Origin: Closterium sp. Naga37s-1 | Lineage: Eukaryota; Streptophyta; Zygnematophyceae; Desmidiales; Closteriaceae | Assembly: GCA_947471745.1 (NCBI GenBank) | Contig: CANJKZ010000174.1 | Span: forward strand, 2,208,001 to 2,272,000 | Length of the DNA: 64,000 nucleotides | Direction of reading: 5' to 3' | Shown: in pieces, positions 31,961 through 43,300 of the stretch | Layout: every line of letters starts with the position of its first letter | How positions within the stretch are numbered: position 1 is the first letter of the stretch | Program-made: the position numbers and the translations under genes | Notes under the pieces: generated by a model | The model's input: the letters and a program-made list of their open reading frames with translations, nothing else | Database searches by the model: none | What the model was told of the DNA's origin: nothing

Positions 31961-34900
31961 CACCCCCATAGGCAAAGTGGGGGAGAACAAGTGGTCACAA
32001 GACCAGTCAAGAAAAGCAAAGCAAGCTCAGGGTGGATCAAAAAGTCACCACACAGTCCGAGCACAAGCAAAGGGCCACAAGGCCACTTCACATGCAGTCT
32101 TATATAAAGAGCACAAAAAGTACAGTGATCATAGCCTAGCAAGAGTAAGCATGCAGGTATATATATCGATCACAGTACAAGCAAAGTCAAGCAGTCAGCA
32201 AGTGAGGCAAAGTAGGCACAAGGCCTAAAACAGTAGAGAAGCGCTGATGATCACCAGGCGGAAGTGCCTTGGTGAATATATCAACAGTGTTGGCCCTAGT
32301 GGCCACGTACGCAAGACGAAGCTGACCACGCTGCTGCAACTCTCGAGCAAGGAAGTATCACAAAGCGATGTGCTTCGTTCTGTGCTCCAGTCTGTGCTCC
32401 TGACACAAGGCAATCATGGCCTTGTTGTCTACGTACAGAAGTGGAGGCGAACGAGGCTGCTCTCCCTAGTCAGTCAGCAGGTAGGTGAGCCAGCGTAACT
32501 CCTGTGCAGCCATGGCCCCGGCGTAGATCTCAGCCTCACAACTGGAACTGAGAACCGAAGACGAGCGGGTAGACCGCCAGGAAACAGAGTCGGAAACGAG
32601 GCTGAAGGTGTAACCCTGTGACGACCGCTGCGTAGCCAAGTCGTCAACCCAAGAAGCGCCTGCGTGACCAGTGAGGACAACTGGACCCCGTCCTCCAAGC
32701 ACGAGCCCCATGCCCGATGTACTGCACACGTAATGCAGTACCCTCTTCGCAGCATCCCATTGCACCTTTCTGTGCCTGCCGGGAGCCACGTAGCGAGCCA
32801 GAAGGCTGAGAGGGTACGCGAGGTCAGGTTGAGTGCACGTCATCAGGTACATAAGGCAACCCGCAAGCTCTGGTTACAGACCACTCAGCTCTACGGACTC
32901 GTCCAAAGGTGGAGCTGAGAGCGAGTGGCTGGTAGACAGAGGAGTGGGCTGATGTGAGGAGAAGTGGAAGCCGAAGCGCTAAAGGACCTTGTGCACCATG
33001 TGTGACTGAGTCAGGGTGATGGTGCGCCGTGCTTTGTCCCGGGTGATCTGCAAGCCAAGATAACTGCGCATTTCACCCAGGTTAGTGCAGGGGTGTCTCT
33101 TCTGCAGCTCCGACTTCACAAGGGTCAGTGCCTCAGTGTCAGCAGTGGCAAAGACCAGGTCGTTGACGTACACGAGGACGTAGAACGGCAGCAGAGACGT
33201 GTCGGTGCGTAGAAACAACGACAGGTCAACAGTCGAAGGAGTAAACCCCAGAGCCGTAAGTGTAGTCCTCAGTGTGTCATGCCACACGCGAGGCACCTGG
33301 CGAAGACCGTAGACTGGCCGTTGGAGGCTCGACTGGGTACGTACAGGAAACGACCTAGTGAAGCTAGGTGGGCGGCGCAGCCAGATCTCCTCGTGCAGGC
33401 TGCCTTGCAGGAAAGCTGTGCTGAAGTCCAGAGAGTGCAACTCGTAGTCACGCTGAGCAGTGACGTGCAACAACACCCGAAGAGTAGTCATCTTCGGGGT
33501 GGGGGAGAAGGTCTGGAAGTAGTCGACCCCCTGTCGCTGACTGAAGCCTCGAGCAACGTAACGCGCCTTGAAGGCAGGCGGAGAACCCGGCGGCCGCTTC
33601 ACCCTGAAAATCCACATGCCATCGACTATGTTCGCCCGAGACGGGGGAACTGCGTCAACGTAGGTGCCTGTGGACTTCCAGGATGCCATCTCGGCATCCA
33701 TGGCTGCCTGCCACTGAGAGGAGTAAGGACCCGTAATCGCCTCTGCGTAAGAGCACGGTGTCGGGATGTCTGGTGCATCCGGTTCTCCCTCAGGGGCAAG
33801 CAGCATGGAAGCGAAACGAGGTAAAGCAGCTGCAATACACTCAAGGTCCTCCTACCTGTCCTCAAGGACGTCCGTGCCAAGAGCACACTCACCCTAGACG
33901 GACGGAGGACTGGCAGACTCAGACTCAGCAACAAGAGCAGTGGCGTAGTCTAGACGACAGGCAGCAGCAAAGTCAGATAGCTCAGCAACGAGGGCAGACG
34001 CAGCAGTGCACTCAAAAGAAGGGTAAGTGACAACAGTGGCGAGGAGACGAGAGACAGTGGGACTGGCAGCACGAGCAAGGTTAGACTCTGGGTCAGGGAC
34101 GGCAGGAAGAGAGGACTAAGGAGGAGGCGGCAGAGGAACACGCAGTGGAACAGAGGAAGGACGAAGTGCCATAGCGTGGGTGTCGCGGACAGGAGGAGAA
34201 CCCTACGACCAGTGCAAACAGCGCGAACAGGCGAGGAAGGACGAGGCTCAGGCTCATGACACTCTGTAAGGCCTCCAGTCTGCTCAGTGTAAGGAGAAGG
34301 AGCAGGCAGTGGGGAGGCTAGCTGTAACGGCGGCTGTGCCTGGTCAGGCGGTGGACACAATAAGGGAGGAGGATGGCCAGTAGAAGACAGGAGACCAAGA
34401 ACCTGCTAAATAGGAAACTAAGTACGGTCGCCAGTACCGCCAGACACACCACCCCCAGCTCCAGCACCTCCAGCTCCAGGGTCAGCAGTCCCAGTGTCTC
34501 TAGCTCCAGCTCCTCCAGCGCCAGCGCCACCAGCGCTTGTGCCTCCAGCTCCAGCGCCAACAGCTCCAGTGTCACCAGCTCCAGCTCCTCCAGCTCCAAC
34601 GCCACCAGTGCCAGTGCCTCCAGCTCCAGTGCCTCCAAGCTCCGCAGGGTCTCCAGCTCCAGCCCCTCCAGCTCCAGCGCCCCCAACACTACCAGTCCCG
34701 GCAGCTCCAGTTTCCCTGGTATGAGCACCTCCAGGACCAGCAGCGGCAGCACCTCCGGTACCACCAGCTCCTGCAGTAACTCCAACACCTCCAACTCCAG
34801 TGTCACCAGCGGCAGAGACTCTAGCTCTGGCAGCTCCACCTCAAAGTTGGGTGCGCTAAGCAAACCACTCGCACAGCTGCTGCGAGGAGAGAGGCACACC

Positions 34901-35822
34901 GGCCGGGGAGACAGACGTGGCGAAGAACTCGCAGGACCTCCAGAAGAAGCAGTACCCCGAGGCTCAGCACCCCCAGACTCCGCACCCTCACACTCAGCAC
35001 CCCCAGGCTCCACACCCTCAGGCTAGGCACCCGCACGCTCAGCAACCCCAGGCTCCGCACCCCCAGGCTCAGCACCCCCAGGCTCCGCACCCCTAGACCC
35101 GGCACCCTCAAACTCAGCACCCCCAGTCTCCGCACTCCCAAATGCATCACCCCCAGACGCAGCACCCCGAGCAGCACCTGAGCCGAGAGCTACCTCAACA
35201 GGCACAGTACCAGGGTGAGGGTCTACCTGAGACACACCTAAGGGAGCAGGACCATGGGGGGGGAGGGGGTCTACCGGAGGGGGACCTGGAGCAAGGAAGA
35301 GCGGCGGGGGTGGGAGAGGGGCAGAGCGGTAGGGGAAGAGACGGTAAAAGGGAACCGACTCATCAAACGTGGCGTCCTGAGAGGGGATGACACGGCGCAA
35401 GGTGGGGTGGTAAAACTGCCAGCCAGGCGCGTCAAGGGGAAAGCCAAGAAAGCTTGTCCGCGGACGTATCGCAAACAAAGGCACGAGAGCCCCAGACCCG
35501 GAACACCGACGCATCGCCAACCTCCCCCGTCCAACGCAGTGTCGGCGAGGTCTCCGGCAAGGAGACGCGAGGCCAGAGGTTGAGATGATGCGCAGCGTAC
35601 CGGGCCGCAAACGGCCACAGAAAATGGGGAGCAGCAGCATGGATCATGGAGGTAAGAGCGACCTCCATGACTAAGCCAATGCGGCGCTCAGCAATCCCAT
35701 TTTGCTGAGGGGAGGCCGGAAGCGTGAATGACTGGAGAATGCCCTCCCCACGACAAAAGTCCCGCAAGAGGTCGGAGGAGAACTCACCACCTCGGTCAGA
35801 GTGCAGACGCAGGACAGGAAGG

Positions 35823-35960
35823 TGTCAGAATCCCAACCACTAGACCATTGGGATAAAAGGGCTTGTTAAGTAGCGGGTCAGTACGCCCATAACCCCCCAG
35901 GACAACGAGCCTGTAACCCTTCCCTAGGATCAATCGGGGATCACCAATGGACCTCTGATA
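35823..35960. mobile_element. 138-bp solo-LTR-like insert in the integrase region of element B
   Basis: It starts TGTCAGAAT and ends CTGATA, and is flanked by the 5-bp direct repeat GAAGG (35818-35822 and 35961-35965). The matching place in elements A and C has no such sequence. Size, ends and duplication fit a solo LTR of a short-LTR element. On the minus strand it contains TGGTCTAGTGGTTGGGATTC, which resembles the 5' half of a tRNA with an A box. A tRNA-derived origin is the alternative. Confidence 0.7.
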
Positions 35961-38439
35961 GAAGGTCCTCACGGAACCGCTCGCGAAGCTGGAGACGGAC
36001 TGCGCGGATCCAAGGGAACAAGACATCAACGACCTCACCCGTGCTGCGCAAGGGGAAAGACCGTGGTGTAACGCGTGTAGTCGTCAACAACCAGCAGAAA
36101 GTAGCACTTGCGGCCCTGTCCACTGACGCGGGCTGGGCCCCACACGTCCATGTAGAGAGTCTGCAGGGGAGCAGTCGTCGGGGGAAACGAGGAGGAGTGA
36201 GGAGCAGCGCGCTGCCGCCCCTCGACGCAAGGAAGGCAGGGCGGGGCAGGCGAGGGCGGAAGGGGAGGCAGAGACCTGGGAAGACCAGAGACAAGGAGGC
36301 GGGAGTGCATGCCACGAAGGCGTGGCAGGGAGGGGTGACCAAGGCGGTGGTGCCACAGGAGAGTCTTGTGCGACAGGAGGCGACACGAGCAAGGGGGTGC
36401 TACCGGACCTGACGCGGACACCTAGGCAGACGCAGCTACCTGAGGAGGCTCAGTTGCCAGTGTGTACAGACTCGACCCAGGCCGACGAGTGAACGTGGCC
36501 AGGTGGCGGCCCGTTCGTGTACACGTGCAGATCGACACATGTGACCCCCAGGAGTGGTGGTAGTGACCATCGCGTCCTGGAGGGCAGCGGTACTCACCAA
36601 GTTCGTAGAGAACGAGGGGAGGTGAAGGCCTGACAGCGAGCCGGACGGAACCGCCGCACACAGGTAAACAGTGGAGGAACGGGCAAGGACTAGGCCCCCG
36701 GAGGGGTCAGCCAGTATGACCGGTACAGGTGCAGAGAGAGGAGTGAGGGTGATGCTGTCGCGAAAGAAACAGCGTGAAGCACCTGAGTCAAGTGTAAAGA
36801 TGTGCAAGGCCTCAGCAGGAGCAGTTACAGGGAGAGCAGACTCACTAGCACCTAGAGAAGCAGCCTCTATACCTGGGTCAGGCGGCACACACAGGTAACA
36901 GTCACCGTCAGCACTAACGGACAAAGCATACATAGCAGCAAGGATAGCATCATAGTCTAGGTCAAAGATAGCAACTCCAGACCTAAGCAGATCTGACCAG
37001 CGGGGGCGCTCGGCCTCGTCACCAAACTCTGCGCACCAAGCGACTTCGAGGCGGGAGAAGCAGCAATGCTGAGTGTGAGGCTTCCCGCATGTCTGACCAG
37101 CACGGTCACCCGTGCGAATGACATACGGGCAGCTAACACTACCCCCAGATGCCCCACGCTGATAAAACCACTCACGAAGCTGCTGGGGCGACGAGATCTC
37201 GCTCCGACGTTGCTGCTGCTGCCTCTGGCCACCGCCAGAACCTCCACACTGAGTAGCTCCAGCCCGACCGCCACCACTCCCACTGCCGCCATTACCGCCA
37301 CCCCCACCGCTGCCACCACCGCCGCCACCAAAGCCCCCACTCCCGCCACCACTCCCACTACTGCCACCACCTCCACTGCCTCCACCACCTTCACTGCTGC
37401 CCCCACCACCACCCCCGCTGCCACCGCCACCACCCCTGCCACCCTTGCTCTTGTTGTTGCGGCGCTTCCCACTAGTCGAAGCAGCCGCAACGTCTTCAGC
37501 ACCAAGGACGTCAATAGCAGTAGCAGAGGCGTAGGAGGGGGCAAGGGGGGAGGGGGAGCACCCCTCAAAGAAGGGCGTGCGCGGAGTGCCACGAGTAGCA
37601 CCTACAGCGACTACACTAGTCTCAGCTGCAAGGAGGTGCTGCTCGAGTAGGTCAACAGTAAGGGCTGTGGGTTCAAGTGCGAGAAAGTGGTCCCTGACAG
37701 CGCGAAGAGAGTCAGGGAGACGAGTGACTATAAAGTAGAGAGTGATGAACATCGGGGGCTGGTTCTGTCAAGGAACTCTGCTGGGACGGCAGCGCGGTAG
37801 CGAGCGTCGCTAGTGCGAAGGTGGGAAACCAGGTCCTCTACTGTGGCAAAGGCGGATAGCTCGGGAAACAGGTAGGGCAGTAGAAGACGGCCAAGAGCAG
37901 CAGTGGCAGGCGAGGAGTAACGGGCTACTATAGCGTCGTACAGTGCCTGTGCTGTCCTGTGCTGTCCGAAGTGAGCGCATTCGGCTAACGGCAGGTGGTT
38001 GCGAATGGCTAAGAGAGCAGCAGCATCACGAGTAAGCCACAGTGAGCGAGTCGCACTGTCAGCTGTGGCGGGAGGGGCGGGAGCGGCGCTAGACGTGTGG
38101 TCAAACAACGAAATGTTGTCCCTAGAGTTGCTCAGTAGGTACAGCTGCAGGTTGTCGAGCCACATGTCAAACTGGATCGGGCGGCCCTCATGATCGAACG
38201 CGAGAACGCGGAGAGAAGCCATAGTGGCGCAGCACGCAGGGAATAGGGCAGGCAGCAGCAAGGGGCGGCAAGCGAGGTGCAAGAGGTGGTGCGCAGGCTG
38301 CAAGAGGGGCGGCTCGGGGGCCTAGGGACAGCCGGCGGGCCTAGGGGCGGCGGGCGGGTTGCAAGGGGCGGCGCGCGGGGCTGCAAGGGCGGCTCGCGGG
38401 CTGCAGGGGCGAGGGGCGGGCCGCAAGGAGGGGGCGCGT

Positions 38440-39020
38440 GGGGCCTGGGGTCGACGGGCGGGCCGGGGCCTAGGGTCGACGGGCGGGCCGGGCCTAGGGT
38501 CGACGGGTGGGCCGGGCCTAGGGTCAACGAGCGGGCCGGGGCCTAGGGTCGACGGGCACGCGGGGCAACAGGGGCGACGGGCGGGCCGGGCCTAGGGTCG
38601 ACGGGCGGGCGCGCTGGGCAGCAGGGTCGACGGGGGGGGGGGGGGGGGGGGGCTAGGGTCGACGGGGCGCGCCTAAGGTCGATGGGCGGGCTGGGCCTAG
38701 GGTCGACGGGCGGGCGCGCAGGGCAGCAAGGTCGACGGGGGGGGGGGGGGGGGCGGGGCCTAGGGTCGACGGGGCGCGCGCCTAAGGTCGACGGGGCGCG
38801 ACGGAGCCTAGGGTCGACGGGCGGGTGCGCGGGGCAGCAGGGTCGACGGGGGGGGCCGGGGCCTAGGGTCGACGGGCGGGCCAGGCCTAGGGTCGACGGG
38901 GCGCGCGGGGCCTAGGGTCGACGGGCGCTCGGGGCCTAGGGTCGACGGGCGGGCCGCAGGAGGCGGGCGCGCGGGGCCTAGGGTCGACGAGCAGGCTGCA
39001 AGAGGGCGGTGCGCAGGGCA
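38440..39020. repeat. GC-rich tandem repeats and polyG tracts in the leader of element B
   Basis: About 20 irregular copies of a 20-30 bp unit built on GCCTAGGGTCGACGGGCGGG, plus polyG tracts near 38631-38652 and 38737-38754. They sit in the 5' leader between the LTR and gag. Confidence 0.88.
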
Positions 39021-39138
39021 GCAGGTGCGGCACGAGGGTCGCTAGGGGCGGCGCGTGAGCCAGCAGGGCGGCTAGTGGGGCAGTGCTGTGGTGGGCAAAA
39101 AAAAAATCGGTCCTAACGAAGGACCTGCTCTGAAACCA

Positions 39139-39269
39139 TGTCAAAGGAATGAACGAGAATGAATGAATTATGAAAGAGTTGGGTACAAGTACTAACCCTA
39201 ATTGGGTTGTACCCCTTATGGGCTACCCCACTATAGCCTACACAAAGGAAGCAATATAACATTCTGACA
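39139..39269 (-). repeat. 5' LTR of copia element B
   Basis: 131 bp, TGTCAAAGG...ATTCTGACA. The primer-site complement GCTCTGAAACCA lies directly to its left. Confidence 0.9.
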
Positions 39270-39530
39270 CTATGATGATGATTTGGATATGGCTTGATTC
39301 TCTCAATGTTGAACTTATAAATCATGTGCTGCCGTTGGCCTATACAAAACTGAATCAGTCTTTTTCCAATTGTAACGCTGATTGGTCAGCCTTTTTTAAA
39401 ATTTGTACACTGAAAACTCAGGGTTTTTTTTTTTTTTTTTTTTGAAGACACTGATTGATCAGCCAACAGCACCCTCCTAAGACTGACGTTTCTGCTTAGG
39501 CAAAAACGAATCTGAGGCCCTGGTTACGAC

Positions 39531-40043
39531 TGAGAATGTATGCACTTCCTTTAGTGAATTAACATTCAAAAAAAAAAAAAAAAAAAAAACTCAAGTGGTA
39601 CATTATGTTATCTTAGATTGAGAAAGCTTGCTTTCTGATTATTGCAAGGCGACGTGCTTCATTTTAATTGGGCAAGGCAACGTGCTTCATTTTAATTGGG
39701 TAATTACAACATTCTCGTCCAACTCACACATTACATAAACATCAACTAGGGGTGGGCGGGGGGGAAGCGGAACTGAAAAGTTCCGAAATGAAGACGTGGG
39801 TGGAGGCCAAATGGCCTCCAACCCTCGTTATGTACTCGGGAAGAGGCATTCGCAGTTGCCTTGCTGCACTACGATCAGCTGCGCTTTCACAATCTTTATT
39901 TTTAGAAAGTGTTTCACACTTTCAAAAAATTTCATATTGAGAAAGCTTGCTTTCTGATTATTGCAAGGCAACGTGCTTCATTTTAATTGGGTCTTCTGAG
40001 ACATGTGCGTGCGTAGGCTGAGTGTAGATCGCGAAGCCGGTTG
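39531..40043. other. Interval with direct repeats around a hairpin-rich repeat
   Basis: No gene is seen. A polyA tract lies at about 39569-39590. Direct repeats beginning TTGAGAAAGCTTGCTTTCTG occur at about 39618-39700 (with its tail doubled) and 39937-39992. Between them sits the 172-bp dispersed repeat listed separately. Confidence 0.7.
39764..39935. repeat. 172-bp dispersed repeat with a chain of perfect hairpins (copy 1)
   Basis: Almost identical to 50431-50602. It contains GGAACTGAAAAGTTCC (39769-39784), GGAGGCCAAATGGCCTCC (39802-39819) and GAAAGTGTTTCACACTTTC (39905-39923). A further stem, GAAAGCTTGCTTTC, follows at 39941. No coding frame, TIR or target duplication was recognised. Confidence 0.85.
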
Positions 40044-40167
40044 TGTTAAATAACGAGGAATGAATTGGCTAAGGGAAAGTTGGGTACAAGTGCAAACGCT
40101 AGAAAACTGTACCCCATATGTGCTACCCCACTATAGCCTACAGCAGCTATGTCATATAAATCTGACA
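40044..40167 (-). repeat. 3' LTR of copia element C
   Basis: 124 bp, pairs with 47316-47439; TGTTAAATAACG...AATCTGACA. Confidence 0.92.
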
Positions 40168-40373
40168 CACCCCCATAGGCAAAGTGGGGGAGAACAAGGG
40201 GTCACAAGACCAGTCAAGCAAAGCAAGGCAAGCTCAGGGTGGATCACAAGTCACCACACATTCCGAGCACAAGTTCAAGGCCAGAAGGCCAGTTCACATG
40301 CAGGATTACATATATATATAAGGCTAGACAAGCAAGAGCAGGTGTATATATATATGTAACAGTACAAACAAGG

Positions 40374-43300
40374 TCAAGGGGTGAGCAAGTGAGGCAAGGC
40401 AGGCACAAGACCAAGCTGAGTACAGAAGCGCTGATGATCACAAGGTGCAAGTGCCTTGGTGAAGATATCAGCAGTGTTGGCCTGAGAGGCCACGTACGCA
40501 AGACGCAGCTGACCACGCTGCTGTAGCTCACGAGCAAGGAAGTAGCGAAGAGCAATGTGCTTCGTTCTGTACTCCAGTCTCTGCTCACGACACAAGGCCA
40601 GCATGGCCTTGTTGTCTACGTACAGCACTGGAGGAGAACGAGGCGGCTCTCCGAGGTCAGTCAGCAGGTAGGTGAGCCAGCGAAGCTCCTGTGCAGCCAT
40701 GGCTCCTGCGTAGATCTCAGCCTCACAACTGGAGCCGAGAACAGAGGACGAGCGGGTAGCCCGCCACGAAACAGAGCCGGAACCAAGGCTGAAGGTGTAA
40801 CCCTGTGACGACCGCTGCGTAGCCTGGTCGTCAGCCCAAGAAGCGTCTGCGTGCCCAGTGAGGACCACTGGACTCTGCCCTCCAAGCACAAGCCCCATGC
40901 CCGACGTACTGCACAAGTAGCGCAACACCCTCTTCGCTGCAGCCATGTGCTCCGGTCTGTGTCTCCCAGGAGCAACATAGCGTGCGAGAATGCTAAGAGG
41001 GTATGCAAGGTCAGGTCGAGTGCAGGTCATCAGGTACATGAGGCAGCCAACAAGCTCTGGGTACGGGCCACTCGACTCTACGGACTCATCCGAAGGCAGA
41101 GCTGAGAGCGAGTGGCGAGTAGGCAGAGGAGTGGCCTGAGGCGAGGAGTACGTGAAGCCGAAGCGCTGAAGGACCTGCTGCACCATGTGTGACTGAGTCA
41201 GGGTAATGGTGCGGCGTGCTCTGTCCCGGGTGATCTGCAAGCCAAGGTAGCTGCGCAGTTCACCCAGGTCTGTGCACGTGTGTCTCTTCTGCAGCTCGGA
41301 CTTCACGTAGACGAGTCCAGCAGTGTCAGCTGTGGCAAAGACCAAGTCGTCGACGTACACGAGGATGTAGAACGGCGGCAAAGAAGTGTCGGTGCGCAGA
41401 AACAGCGATGGGTCAGCAGTAGAGGGAGCAAACCCAAGAGCCGCAAGTGTAGTCCTCAGTGTGTCGTGCCACTCACGCGGTGCCTGGCGGAGACCGTAGA
41501 CTGGCCGCCGGAGGCTCCACTGGGTGCCAGGAGGAAAAGACCCAGTGAAGCCAGGTGGGCGACGCAGCCAGATCTCCTCGTGCAGGCTGCCCTGCAAGAA
41601 AGCAGTGCTGAAGTCAAGAGAATGCAGCTCGTAGTCACGGTGAGCAGCTATGTGCAGCAGTACCCGAAGAGTGGTCATCTTCGGGGTGGGAGAGAAGGTC
41701 TGAAAGTAGTCAACTCCCTGCCGCTGACTGAAGCCACGAGCCACGTAACGCGCCTTGAAGACAGGCAGAGAACCCGGCGGCTGCTTCACCCTGAAAATCC
41801 ACATGCCACTGACGATGTTCGCCCCAGGTGGGGGAACCTCGTCAACGTAGGTGCCTGTGGACTTCCAGGAAGCCATCTCTGCGTCCATAGCTGCCTGCCA
41901 CTGAGAGGAGTAGGGACCCTCTATCGCCTCCGCGTAAGAGCGCGGAGTCGGGATGTCAAGTGCATCCGGGTCTCCCTCAGGGGTAAGCAGTACGGACACG
42001 AGATGAGGTGAAGCAGCAGCCAAACACTGGAACTCCTCCTGCCTGTCCTCAAGGACGTCCGTGCCAAGGGCACACTCACCCCCGACGGACGGAGGACAGA
42101 CAGACTCAGAATCGGCAACAAGACTAGCAGCGTAGTCTAGACGACAGCGAGCAGCAAAGTCGACGAGCTCAGTAACCAGGGCAGACGCAGCAGTGGACTC
42201 AAAGGAAGGGTCAGTGACAACAGTAGCAAGGAGACGCGTGACAGTAGGACTGGCAGCACGAAGAGAGTCCGACTCCGGGTCGGGAAGAGCAGGAAGAGAG
42301 GACTCAGGAGGAGAAGGCAAAGGGGCACGCAGAGGAGCAGTGGACGGACGCAGAGACATCTGGTGCGTGCCAGGGACAGGAGGAGGACGCTGACGCGAAC
42401 CACGACCACTAGTGCGAGCAGCACGGACAGGCGACGCAGGGTGAGACGCAGGCTCACGACGCTCAGCAAGACCTCCAGTAGGACCAGTGTAGGGAGAAGG
42501 AGCAGGCAGTGGGGAGGCCGGCTGTAACTGTAACTGTGACGGGACAGGCTGTGGACACTCTAAGGGAGGAGGAGGAACAGTAGAAGGCGGGAGACCAAGA
42601 ACCTGCTGAAGGAGCGGAACGAAGTACGGTCGAGGCCGCGCAGCGACTCCAGACACAGCAGGGACAGCACCAGTACCCCCAGTGGTAGCACCAGCGCCAG
42701 CAGCACCTCCAGCTCCAGTACCTCCAGCAGCACCAGTAGTACCCCCAGCAGGACCGCCTCCAGGACCGACAGCATTAGCCTCAGCGCCAACACCCTCAGT
42801 AGCTCCAGCTCCAGTCGGACCACGAGAAGACGCAGTGGCACCAGCTCCAGTAGTACCCGCAGGCCCAGCAGCTCCAGTACTCCCAGTACGAGCACCTCCG
42901 GGACCCGCGGCACCAGCACCCTCAGCAGCCGAAGAACCTCCAGCTCTAGCAGTACGCCTCCACCGCCGGGCAAACCACTCGCGCAGCTCCTGTGGAGAGA
43001 GTGGCTCCCGCCGAGACGAAGCACCCGGAGAACCTCCAGGCACAGTACCGCCAGACGCCACGCGAGCGGGCCCAGCTCCCTCAGGCTCCGCACCCCCAGG
43101 CTCAGCACCTCCAGGCGTAGCACCCCCAGGCGTAGCACCCACACGCTCAGCACCCCCAGAGTCAGCACCCCCAGGCTCAGCACCCTCAGCAGCACCAGAG
43201 TCACCAGCAACCTCGACAGGCTCGACTGCGTCTACCTGGGACACACCTGAAGGGGCAGGACCCTGAGGGGGAAGGGGGTCTACCGGGGGGGGACCTGGCA

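Larger units (their letters stand above)
31830..39269 (-). mobile_element. Ty1/copia element B, full length but broken
   Basis: A 7.44-kb element inserted into the last codons of the hAT transposase gene, with target duplication CTATG (31825-31829 and 39270-39274). Its 131-bp LTRs (31830-31960 and 39139-39269) differ at about four positions (about 3%), so it is younger than A. Order on the minus strand: a leader rich in GGGTCGACGGGCG repeats and polyG (38240-39138), gag (about 37070-38220), protease (about 36750), integrase (about 35400-36400, with a 138-bp insert), reverse transcriptase (about 33000-33800) and RNase H (about 32300-32850). A PBS-like TGGTTTCAGAGC lies next to the 5' LTR. About ten breaks interrupt coding, so it is a fossil. 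Confidence 0.9.
20779..39522 (+). mobile_element. Large hAT DNA transposon (copy 2) split by two copia insertions
   Basis: The ends are 12-bp inverted repeats (CAGGCCCTCAGA at 20779-20790; the right end 39511-39522 reads CAGGGCCTCAGA inward, one mismatch), flanked by the perfect 8-bp target duplication GTTACGAC (20771-20778 and 39523-39530). Subtracting the two copia elements and their 5-bp duplications gives about 3.95 kb of hAT sequence. Own parts: the left tip (20779-20804), left subterminal and 5' region (28152-28866, with a polyT tract and ACTGACTGATCAG repeats), transposase exons (28867-31829), and the right end (39275-39522, with a polyT tract and CTGATTGGTCAGCC repeats). The transposase is degenerate. 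The hAT insertion is older than both copia insertions. Confidence 0.93.

Noticed and set aside
35823-35960. Permuted tRNA gene (3' half before 5' half)
   Set aside because: Only the A-box half looks tRNA-like. The supposed T arm does not pair well, and the 5-bp duplication is better explained by an LTR-type insertion.
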